Positions 1 to 5,142 of a stretch of DNA of 7,512 nt are shown here, one piece after another; positions within the stretch are counted from its first letter, which is position 1, and the number at the start of each line of letters is the position of its first letter. The DNA lies in the NCBI GenBank assembly GCA_028822745.1, contig JAPKCZ010000093.1, forward strand, positions 1 to 7,512, in the 5' to 3' direction. Both the position numbers and the translations under genes were made by a program. The DNA is from Kiritimatiellia bacterium. GTDB lineage: Bacteria; Verrucomicrobiota; Kiritimatiellia; UBA8416; JAIOPI01. The notes beneath the pieces are model-generated. The model did not search any database. It was not told where the DNA came from and was given only the letters and a program-made list of their open reading frames with translations.

Positions 1-44
1 AAGCCTATTCTGCCTACCTTTAACAACGATACGAGCCATACAAC

Positions 45-497
45 ATGCATTCACCATTCTGGGCCTTACTCGATAATACGTACTTCTGGGCGGCGCTCTG
101 GGCCTGGATCATCGCGCAATGCATTAAAATGGTCGCTGGCTACTATCGCACACGTCGCCTCGACTTTAAGTATCTGGTCAGCACAGGCGGCATGCCCAGC
201 GCCCACTCGTCGACGGTTAGTGGCCTCGCCACCGCCGTTGGCCTCGGCACAGGCTTCGACTCACCTGTGTTCACCGTGGCCCTCTGTCTGGCCCTGATTG
301 TCATGTTTGACGCCTCCACCGTGCGCCGAGCGGCTGGCCAACAGGCAAAATTACTGAATGAACTCGTTGACGAACTCTTCCGCGAACACCATCTCTCCGA
401 AGTAAAACTCAAGGAACTGCTGGGGCACACACGCCTCGAAGTCCTGATGGGCATGGTCACCGGCATTCTGGTCGGTATGTTAGTCATGTCGCACTGA
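45..497 (+). CDS. Divergent PAP2 family (DUF212) membrane protein
   Basis: This 150-residue protein matches the divergent PAP2 / DUF212 family, related to acid phosphatases and vanadium haloperoxidases, in length and motifs. Residues 48-55 read GGMPSAHS, the family's version of the PAP2 PSxH motif. Residues 87-101 contain MFDASTVRRAAGQQA and residues 127-133 GHTRLEV, both family hallmarks. Hydrophobic stretches near residues 12-32, 53-68, 74-90 and 132-148 indicate a small inner-membrane protein. The biochemical role of the bacterial family is not settled; a lipid-phosphate phosphatase activity is only inferred from the fold. The start is the first ATG in frame and puts the protein at family length, although no strong Shine-Dalgarno sequence precedes it. 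Family assignment is firm; function is not. Confidence 0.9.
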   Translation: MHSPFWALLDNTYFWAALWAWIIAQCIKMVAGYYRTRRLDFKYLVSTGGMPSAHSSTVSGLATAVGLGTGFDSPVFTVALCLALIVMFDASTVRRAAGQQAKLLNELVDELFREHHLSEVKLKELLGHTRLEVLMGMVTGILVGMLVMSH

Positions 498-498
498 G

Positions 499-541
499 TG
501 TTCTGTGACTACGTTTGTCTCACTGGGACAGAGACAGAACA
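499..541 (+). repeat. Inverted repeat just after the DUF212 gene
   Basis: TGTTCTGT at 499-506 is exactly complementary to ACAGAACA at 534-541. A weaker inner stem, TGTC (516-519) with GACA (527-530), can form inside it. It begins two bases after the stop codon of the DUF212 gene, where a terminator would be expected, but there is no T-run after it. It may be a weak or factor-assisted terminator or a protein-binding dyad. Confidence 0.5.
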
Positions 542-603
542 AACTGCTTGCGAGACATTCCACGTTCAAGCATTCCGACCGAACAACCCCGCAACTACCC
601 AAC

Positions 604-620
604 CTTCTCTTGTAGAGAAG
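604..620. promoter_or_regulatory. 17-bp dyad, candidate enhancer/operator site
   Basis: CTTCTCT-TGT-AGAGAAG is a perfect 7-3-7 dyad. Its centre is about 78 bp upstream of the start predicted from the sigma-54-like promoter at 663-679, within the range where enhancer-binding proteins often bind. The nearby sigma-54 activator has a Fis-type HTH, which typically recognises dyads of about this length. The dyad is directly visible; the link to that activator is inference. It could also simply be an RNA hairpin. Confidence 0.4.
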
Positions 621-662
621 CTTGCCAATTTCTTGCAAAAAACATTGCGTCCCTCGCCGGGC

Positions 663-679
663 TTGGCACCCTACCTGCA
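663..679 (+). promoter_or_regulatory. Candidate sigma-54 (-24/-12) promoter
   Basis: The sequence TTGGCACCCTACCTGCA keeps the invariant GG (665-666) and GC (677-678) with exactly 10 bases between them. Against the consensus TGGCACG-N4-TTGCW it matches 10 of 12 defined positions; the mismatches are C for G at 670 and C for T at 675. Transcription would begin near 690 and run toward the GTPase gene at 1179 through a hairpin-rich region. It is the best sigma-54-like site I found in the window, and it lies in a gene-free gap just upstream of a sigma-54 activator operon. Alternatively it is a chance match. Confidence 0.5.
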
Positions 680-716
680 ATATACCCACAACGTGACCGA
701 TACTGGTTTGGCGTGA

Positions 717-754
717 AGTGGTACTCGACCGTTTTAACTGGCGAGACAACCACT
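717..754 (+). repeat. Interrupted hairpin downstream of the sigma-54-like promoter
   Basis: AGTGGT (717-722) pairs with ACCACT (749-754). CTCG (724-727) pairs with CGAG (742-745), and CC (729-730) with GG (740-741) around a GTT/AAC tip. The segments nest in order, so one extended hairpin forms with small internal loops. It starts about 27 bases after the predicted sigma-54 transcription start and would be a 5'-proximal structure in that RNA. Confidence 0.45.
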
Positions 755-800
755 GAGTTCATTCTGGTTGAAGGCCCGCCCGTGATCCGCGGCATACTGC

Positions 801-844
801 TGCACGAAACGCGCAACGCGCAGATCGTGCACAAAAGCTTTTGT
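801..844 (+). repeat. Tandem hairpin and 14-bp palindrome
   Basis: TGCACGA (801-807) pairs with TCGTGCA (825-831), and within it CGCG (810-813) pairs with CGCG (817-820). It is directly followed by, and shares one base with, the perfect palindrome ACAAAAGCTTTTGT (831-844). No T-run suitable for an intrinsic terminator follows. The palindrome could be a protein-binding site or a second RNA hairpin. Confidence 0.45.
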
Positions 845-853
845 TGCGGGACG

Positions 854-964
854 CGGTCAGAATGCCGGATGCTTGACCTTGTAAAGGATTCAAGCCTCGG
901 GGCTGCAGGTGAATGCAATTTGGCGAGTGCAGCCCCGGAGCCTGAAACTCCGACATTCTGACCG
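854..964 (+). repeat. 111-bp near-palindromic element (REP/MITE-like or structured RNA)
   Basis: The outer arms CGGTCAGAATG (854-864) and CATTCTGACCG (954-964) are exact reverse complements. After one mismatch they continue with CGGA (866-869) and TCCG (949-952). An inner arm pair at 889-907 and 928-946 matches at 16 of 19 positions, including a perfect 10-bp stem CGGGGCTGCA/TGCAGCCCCG, around a 20-base loop. The left arm carries an extra small hairpin: GCTTGA (871-876) with TCAAGC (890-895), capped by CCTT/AAGG. This layout fits a dispersed palindromic repeat or a folded RNA. Whether it recurs elsewhere in the genome cannot be seen here. Confidence 0.6.
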
Positions 965-992
965 AGTCGATGCTCTCCTAAATCGCCCAGAT

Positions 993-1010
993 TCCGACGT
1001 AAACGTCGGA
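993..1010 (+). repeat. Short perfect hairpin
   Basis: TCCGACGT (993-1000) and ACGTCGGA (1003-1010) are exact reverse complements with two bases between them; as RNA this would be a 7-bp stem with a TAAA loop. No T-run follows. The motif TCCGAC also occurs at 949-954 and 574-579, so it may be part of a repeat vocabulary shared across this gap. Confidence 0.45.
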
Positions 1011-1063
1011 CGGGAACGACAACGTGAAGCCGCAGGAGAACTCGGCACAAACCGATAACCACC

Positions 1064-1093
1064 GCCCTTCCAGCAGGACCCGCTCGGAAGGGC
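1064..1093 (+). repeat. Strong hairpin upstream of the GTPase gene
   Basis: GCCCTTCC (1064-1071) pairs with GGAAGGGC (1086-1093), and AGC (1072-1074) with GCT (1082-1084) extends it past a one-base bulge. A run of five T lies at 1109-1113, about 15 bases after the stem, which is too far for a standard intrinsic terminator. The hairpin is about 85 bases before the GTPase start, so an attenuator or leader role is possible. Confidence 0.45.
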
Positions 1094-1178
1094 TTGCCAT
1101 TTGAACCCTTTTTCTTGATCATGCACGGACTCAGCGTCTTGTGAAAACCGCAGGCGACGCTGGACCAAGAGTTCGGAC

Positions 1179-1676
1179 ATGACCGTGATTAAGAAAAAAG
1201 TCTGTATGCTGGGCGCCTTCTCCGTGGGCAAGACCAGTCTTGTTCGTCAGTTCGTCACCAGCGTCTTCAGCGACAAATACCTGACCACAGTCGGTGTTAA
1301 GGTGAACAAAAAGAGTATCACCCTTGAAACCACAGACATGGATCTGCTGATCTGGGATATCTATGGTGAAGATAACTTACAAAGTATCTCCCCCAGCTAC
1401 CTGCGTGGTGCTGCCGGGCATTTACTTGTTCTCGACGGTACCCGACGGGAAACCTTCGATATCGCGGTCGAAATTGACGAGAAAATTGAACGTCTGACGG
1501 GCAAAGTGCCCATTGTCGTTCTTATCAACAAATGCGACCTCGAAGCGGATTGGGAAATCACGAGCGAAGCCATTGAAAAAATGGAAGCACGTGGATGGCG
1601 CGTGTTCTGCACGAGCGCCAAAACGGGTCAGGGTGTAGAAGAAGCCTTTAAAACGTTAGCAATGGCAATTTACTAA
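1179..1676 (+). CDS. Small Ras/Rab-like GTPase
   Basis: This 165-residue protein is a single GTPase domain of the Ras-like superfamily, at the usual length. All G motifs are visible: P-loop GAFSVGKTS (12-20), the switch I threonine in TTVG (36-39), WDIYGED (59-65) as G3, NKCD (117-120) for guanine specificity and SAK (146-148). The position of Ras Gln61 is Glu64, suggesting slow intrinsic hydrolysis or reliance on a partner. There is no C-terminal prenylation cysteine and no membrane segment, so it is probably cytosolic. AAGAG at 1167-1171 with a seven-base spacer supports the ATG. The sigma-54 activator gene follows closely on the same strand, so the GTPase likely controls, or is controlled by, that protein. 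The upstream signal is unknown. Confidence 0.92.
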   Translation: MTVIKKKVCMLGAFSVGKTSLVRQFVTSVFSDKYLTTVGVKVNKKSITLETTDMDLLIWDIYGEDNLQSISPSYLRGAAGHLLVLDGTRRETFDIAVEIDEKIERLTGKVPIVVLINKCDLEADWEITSEAIEKMEARGWRVFCTSAKTGQGVEEAFKTLAMAIY

Positions 1677-1680
1677 GCAC

Positions 1681-1698
1681 GACCACACGTGTGTGGTC
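1681..1698. promoter_or_regulatory. 18-bp dyad between GTPase and activator genes
   Basis: GACCACAC (1681-1688) and GTGTGGTC (1691-1698) are exact reverse complements separated by GT. The dyad starts four bases after the GTPase stop codon and ends before the activator's ribosome binding site. No T-run follows, so it is not a typical terminator. It could be an operator, an RNA hairpin tuning the relative expression of the two genes, or an mRNA-end structure. Confidence 0.45.
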
Positions 1699-1738
1699 TA
1701 CGTCAGAACCGCAACCTGGAGCAATCGTGGACAACACG

Positions 1739-1743
1739 AAGGA
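1739..1743 (+). promoter_or_regulatory. Shine-Dalgarno that decides the activator start
   Basis: AAGGA with a seven-base spacer precedes the ATG at 1751. A competing GGAG (1718-1721) precedes an in-frame GTG at 1727 by five bases. The first is the better match with the better start codon, so I prefer 1751. A still earlier in-frame GTG at 1691 lies inside the 1681-1698 dyad and is less likely. Confidence 0.5.
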
Positions 1744-1750
1744 TTTCAGC

Positions 1751-3499
1751 ATGAACGTCGACATACCCGCCTCTGTGGCCAGCAAACTCAACGAGCTTTG
1801 CGTGGACGCACGCCATCCGGGCTACGTCTGCATAAAAAACGACCGCGCTGTCCAATTTGGCGGCGATCTCGCTCGATACGGCATCGAGACCATTGACACC
1901 GAAAAGCCCATCGGCGACCAAATTGACTACCTCGAAAGCCTCCTGCCCCTCAACGGCGAATCACTAAACATTCCCTGCCTTCAAACCGAGGAAAACGTTT
2001 ACGCGGACCTGTTTCTTTTTCCCTGCGAGCAAGGCGATTGCGTCTTGTTTCTGGATGCCACCCAATATGCCCACCGCATGTTCGACTACCAACAGAACAC
2101 CAACGAACTGACCTTGTTACGCCGCCGGCAGGCGCACTTGATTTCTGAAATTGAACATAATCGCAACCATTTGTTGACGGTGCTTAATCAATTACGGCTC
2201 GTCACCACCATCATCAACGAACTCGGCCAAATCGACTTTCTCAGCGAAAGCGGGGCACGTTTCTTTGGGCTCGACACCAAGGGCGTCGTCGGCCAACACT
2301 GGCGCCAGGCACTGCCCATCAAAGGCGATGACGCGCAACGCCTTGAAGCGCTGCTACATCAGGCCCCCGACACGCGTGAGCGTCTGCAAGTGCACGCCGA
2401 AGCCAATCACGGCCGTACCTTCGCCTTCGACGTCGACGTACAGGACGACCCGCACCACCCCGATAAACGCATCATTTACATGTATGACGTGTCAGAAATT
2501 TTCAACCTACGCCAACTTCTGAGTGAGAAATCCAGCTTTCACGACATCCTTGGGCAAAGCCGCAGCATGATGCAGGTCTTCGAAACGATCCGCGACATCG
2601 CCAAGGTCGACGCCACGGTCTTGATTCAAGGCGAAACAGGAACAGGCAAAGAACTCGTTGCCAACGCACTGCATTACGAGAGCCACCGCCGCGACAATCC
2701 TTTTATCGTCGTCAACTCGGCTGGCTTGAGCGATTCCCTGATCAACAGCCAGCTTTTCGGTCATACCAAAGGCGCCTTCACCGACGCCGTTGCGGATCAA
2801 TTGGGCTTTTTCGAAGCCGCGGCCGGGGGCACCATTCTGCTGGATGAAATCGGCGATATCCCACTCAATACGCAGACACGTATTCTGCGCGCGCTCGAGC
2901 AAAAAGAAATCATCCGCGTTGGTGAAACCAAACCACGTAAAATCGATGTGCGAATTCTGGCGGCCACCCACAAAGATCTCGACGCAGAAGTCAAGAATGG
3001 CACCTTCCGCCTCGACCTGCTTTATCGTATCCGTGTCGCCCGCGTCCACTTACCCGCCTTGCGCGAGCGCAGCGAGGACATTCCATGGCTGGTGCAATCG
3101 TTCATCGAAAAGACACGCGCTTCCACCGGCAAAGATATCGAGAACATCGACGAAAGCGCCATGCGTGCACTCATGGATTACGAATGGCCAGGCAACGTCC
3201 GCGAACTCAAGAATGCCATTTCCTATGCCGCGATTCACTGCAAAGAAACGCACCTTCGCCTGACCGACCTGCCACCCGAAATACGTACATCCCTTGCGGG
3301 CGGCGATACCCCCAAGCGCCCGACCCAGCACTCGGTTGAAGACGAAAAGGAACGCATTCTAAAGGCACTCGAAATGTCCGGCGGACAACGCGGCGATGCC
3401 GCTAAGCTTCTCGGCATTGGCCGCGCGACGCTCTATCGCCGCATGAAGGAATGCATGATCGACCCCGCGTCGCTTCCCAAGCGCGCGAACTGGAAATAG
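1751..3499 (+). CDS. Sigma-54-dependent enhancer-binding protein, PAS/AAA+/HTH
   Basis: From the ATG at 1751 the protein has 582 residues; in-frame GTG starts at 1727 and 1691 would add 8 or 20. Residues 1-115 form a domain I do not recognise; there is no receiver domain. A helical linker (about 116-145) leads into a PAS-like domain (about 146-250). The AAA+ sigma-54 interaction domain spans about 263-495, with Walker A GETGTGKE (294-301), GAFTDA (341-346) in place of GAFTGA, Walker B LLDEIGD (363-369), the arginine-finger region FRLDLLYRIR (419-428) and WPGNVREL (479-486). A Fis-type HTH occupies about 534-570. It should bind DNA and use ATP to open sigma-54 promoters. Since no phosphorylation site is apparent, the input is probably the GTPase encoded just upstream, through the N-terminal domain, and/or a PAS ligand. 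The sigma-54-like promoter at 663-679 is a possible target. Confidence 0.93.
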   Translation: MNVDIPASVASKLNELCVDARHPGYVCIKNDRAVQFGGDLARYGIETIDTEKPIGDQIDYLESLLPLNGESLNIPCLQTEENVYADLFLFPCEQGDCVLFLDATQYAHRMFDYQQNTNELTLLRRRQAHLISEIEHNRNHLLTVLNQLRLVTTIINELGQIDFLSESGARFFGLDTKGVVGQHWRQALPIKGDDAQRLEALLHQAPDTRERLQVHAEANHGRTFAFDVDVQDDPHHPDKRIIYMYDVSEIFNLRQLLSEKSSFHDILGQSRSMMQVFETIRDIAKVDATVLIQGETGTGKELVANALHYESHRRDNPFIVVNSAGLSDSLINSQLFGHTKGAFTDAVADQLGFFEAAAGGTILLDEIGDIPLNTQTRILRALEQKEIIRVGETKPRKIDVRILAATHKDLDAEVKNGTFRLDLLYRIRVARVHLPALRERSEDIPWLVQSFIEKTRASTGKDIENIDESAMRALMDYEWPGNVRELKNAISYAAIHCKETHLRLTDLPPEIRTSLAGGDTPKRPTQHSVEDEKERILKALEMSGGQRGDAAKLLGIGRATLYRRMKECMIDPASLPKRANWK

Positions 3500-3535
3500 G
3501 GTCACGGCAGGGATGGCACGAGTTCACCCTTTTTT
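3498..3535 (+). terminator. Probable intrinsic terminator after the activator gene
   Basis: AGGGT (3498-3502) can pair with ACCCT (3526-3530), and six T (3530-3535) follow at once. The stem is short and the loop long (23 bases), so efficiency is uncertain. Its place between convergent genes supports a terminator role. Confidence 0.45.
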
Positions 3536-3565
3536 CGAATGACCGGCGTCGGCTATTCGTGCCAT
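3513..3565. repeat. 9-bp inverted repeat in the convergent spacer
   Basis: ATGGCACGA (3513-3521) and TCGTGCCAT (3557-3565) are exact reverse complements separated by 35 bases that include the T-run at 3530-3535. It spans the spacer between the activator gene and the minus-strand glycosyltransferase gene and could help stop transcription from both sides. Confidence 0.5.
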
Positions 3566-3579
3566 TCGGTTCGGCGCTG

Positions 3580-4683
3580 TCAGGCTCGTAACCGCTCCAG
3601 AATCAACCCCGCCGCCACGGAGGCGCCATTTTCAGTTTGGCGACGCACGCGTGTCAGGCTCAGTAGCGCCGGCAAGGCCGTTCTCCAGGCCTCAGCTGCA
3701 AACGCATCCACACCCAACCATACGTTCGGAATATGCTTTTGAACGAACGCCTCAAGCACATCAGACTCACGAAACGTCGAGCGTGTCATATAAGCCATCG
3801 GTACGCCAGCATGATACACCTCCGCAACCGTGCTGTAGCCCAACTTGGCGACGACGCCGTCGCAGGCCTGGACTAAATCTGGTTGATAGGGACCGCCCTG
3901 TGTTGCGACACAGACCACGCGATCCCCCATCGCTAGCGTTGGGTCAGGCGTGGGCACAACAAGTCGGACGTCGTCACACCCCTCCGGCCAATTGTCGAGC
4001 GCGGCTTGCGCATCGTCCCTTCCAAGGTTAAACAGAACCATGCGCGCGTCTGCGGAAATACCGAGCGATGCGCGTACGGTCTCAGGTGTTTGCCGCGGTG
4101 CGCGACTGATTGGCGCCAGCGTTGCATCGCCATCCCCAGGATTGCACAGGGGTGCGGCACGCAGATGCAAGCTCGCCTGACTGAACAGCTCCTTTAAGTA
4201 CGGCGCATGCGCTGCGATGCCCGGCGCGTGCTCGGCGTACCCTTCGTAGATCCAATCCCAGGTAAAATTTTCAACGAGAATGGACGGTATGCCTGCAACA
4301 TCCGCAGCGCGAATTCCCAGCGGCGCAATGTCACACAGCACCAGACGACACTGCATACGCGCAAGCTGATCCGCCAAATCTTCAACCATCACCACACTCG
4401 GCGGATAGAAGGCATCCAGCGCCTCGACACTTGCGTCCACGTCCTCGCAGAGCAAGGTCTTTTGAACCAAGCCGACATCCGTGCGCATACGGTGAAAGGT
4501 GAAAATGGGTCCAAGTGAGTCCCGAAGCAGGTCCTCAGGCACATCACCGAAGATGTGAAAGCGGCAACGCGGTTCACGCTGATGCATGGCCGCCATGACC
4601 GCGCAGGCGCGCGTCGTATGTCCAAAACCGTGCGGCGTGATGAAACAGGCCACTGAAATGGGTTCGTTTTTGCGCCGCTGCAC
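3580..4683 (-). CDS. GT-B-fold glycosyltransferase-like protein
   Basis: The 367-residue protein resembles GT-B glycosyltransferases of the MurG/GT28-like type. The N-terminal half begins with ITPHGFGHTTRA (15-26), the glycine-rich loop usual for these enzymes. The stretch ENFTWDWIYEGY (138-149) recalls the glycosyltransferase-like domain found at the N-terminus of plant L-arabinokinase. The C-terminal half has GPYQPDLVQACD (264-275) and LGYSTVAEVYHAGVPMA (281-297), the region that normally holds the nucleotide-sugar. Substrate and acceptor cannot be told from the sequence. The start is a GTG five bases after the TGA of the upstream small gene and lacks a clear Shine-Dalgarno, suggesting translational coupling. 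No signal peptide or membrane segment is evident, so it is probably cytoplasmic or peripheral. Confidence 0.8.
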   Translation of the reverse strand: MQRRKNEPISVACFITPHGFGHTTRACAVMAAMHQREPRCRFHIFGDVPEDLLRDSLGPIFTFHRMRTDVGLVQKTLLCEDVDASVEALDAFYPPSVVMVEDLADQLARMQCRLVLCDIAPLGIRAADVAGIPSILVENFTWDWIYEGYAEHAPGIAAHAPYLKELFSQASLHLRAAPLCNPGDGDATLAPISRAPRQTPETVRASLGISADARMVLFNLGRDDAQAALDNWPEGCDDVRLVVPTPDPTLAMGDRVVCVATQGGPYQPDLVQACDGVVAKLGYSTVAEVYHAGVPMAYMTRSTFRESDVLEAFVQKHIPNVWLGVDAFAAEAWRTALPALLSLTRVRRQTENGASVAAGLILERLRA

Positions 4684-4688
4684 GTGTT

Positions 4689-4982
4689 TCAGACGTTTAG
4701 ATAGTGCTGAATTAAGTCGTGGCGTTCCTCAACAACGCTCGAGGCAGGCATCGTGGTATTCGCCCGCTTGTACCAGTAATGGGCATTACCAATGTCACCG
4801 TCCTCACGGTGAAGGTTGGCGTGGATGACGCTGCCGTCTACGTTATCCATGGCCTGTGCGAGCTCGTGGGCCTGCTCCCAGTTTCCTTTCTCTGCGTGCC
4901 ACAGTGCGCAAAGCGCATCCGACAGACCCACCGTTGGTGAATCAGACTCACGCACAAGCGTCAAAAAATCATCTAAGCTCAT
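4689..4982 (-). CDS. Small conserved TPR-like protein
   Basis: This 97-residue acidic protein looks like a family of short conserved hypothetical proteins common in Proteobacteria. Residues 21-46 (starting at SDALCALWHAEKGNWEQAHE) and about 52-75 (with DGDIGNAHYWYKRAN) form two helix-turn-helix units of the tetratricopeptide/SEL1 kind, suggesting a protein-binding role. There is no signal peptide or membrane segment. A strong AAAGGAG supports the ATG. Its stop codon lies five bases before the glycosyltransferase start, so the two are probably one transcript. The partner is unknown. Confidence 0.82.
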   Translation of the reverse strand: MSLDDFLTLVRESDSPTVGLSDALCALWHAEKGNWEQAHELAQAMDNVDGSVIHANLHREDGDIGNAHYWYKRANTTMPASSVVEERHDLIQHYLNV

Positions 4983-5142
4983 CTTTTCTCCTTTGTGGCG
5001 CTTTGGTTCAGTCAGAAACGCTAAAACAATTGCTAATCTTGGACAATCCGCCTACTCTCGGAAGCTTTTATGGCACGTTGAAAAGCGCCTTCTAGGGCAA
5101 TCATTTTTTGGATAGTGCGGTGCAAACAGGTATGAAGGCAAC
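4983..5142. promoter_or_regulatory. Divergent intergenic region
   Basis: This 160-bp spacer must hold the promoters of the minus-strand pair and of the CLC gene. I see no sigma-70 promoter with good matches in both boxes on either strand. TGGCACG at 5071-5077 looks like a sigma-54 -24 element, but the next GC is 11 rather than 10 bases after GG, so it is a poor site. A GAAGG at 5134-5138 precedes the CLC ATG by four bases. Confidence 0.5.
4988..4994 (-). promoter_or_regulatory. Strong Shine-Dalgarno of the TPR-like gene
   Basis: On the minus strand AAAGGAG is followed by five bases and then the ATG at 4982-4980. It fixes the start and suggests good translation of the small gene and, by coupling, of the glycosyltransferase gene. 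Confidence 0.75.

Larger units (their letters stand above)
498..1178. other. 681-bp gap without a convincing gene, rich in inverted repeats
   Basis: Open frames exist on both strands here, but none resembles a known family, has a good ribosome binding site or shows protein-like composition. The stretch is instead crowded with inverted repeats: 499-506 with 534-541 (8 bp), 604-620 (7-3-7), 717-754 (interrupted stem), 801-807 with 825-831 (7 bp), 831-844 (14-bp palindrome), 854-869 with 949-964, 898-907 with 928-937 (10 bp), 993-1000 with 1003-1010 (8 bp) and 1064-1071 with 1086-1093 (8 bp). This is more than I would expect by chance in such a length. A sigma-54-like promoter lies at 663-679 pointing right. 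The gap may encode a structured non-coding RNA, a long leader for the GTPase gene, or remnants of repeat elements. Confidence 0.7.

Noticed and set aside
1..23. Possible tail of an upstream gene ending ...AYSAYL-stop
   Set aside because: Only seven codons are visible, which cannot be told from chance.
515..961. 148-residue plus-strand frame starting with TTG
   Set aside because: TTG start without a ribosome binding site, no recognisable family, and an overlap with strong inverted repeats.
1064..1113. Intrinsic terminator before the GTPase gene
   Set aside because: The T-run is about 15 bases from the stem, too far for a normal intrinsic terminator.
595..1122. 175-residue minus-strand frame
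   Set aside because: Arginine-rich composition with no recognisable motifs or conserved start signal; likely a chance frame in a GC-rich non-coding stretch.
498..1178. tRNA, tmRNA, RNase P RNA, 6S RNA or CRISPR array in the gap
   Set aside because: None of the conserved sequence elements of these RNAs was found, and the repeats are inverted rather than regularly spaced direct repeats.
3514..3528. TGGCACG after the activator gene as a sigma-54 promoter
   Set aside because: No GC at the -12 position; it is part of the inverted repeat instead.
5071..5086. TGGCACG element upstream of the CLC gene as a sigma-54 promoter
   Set aside because: GG and GC are 11 rather than 10 bases apart, and sigma-54 spacing is strict.
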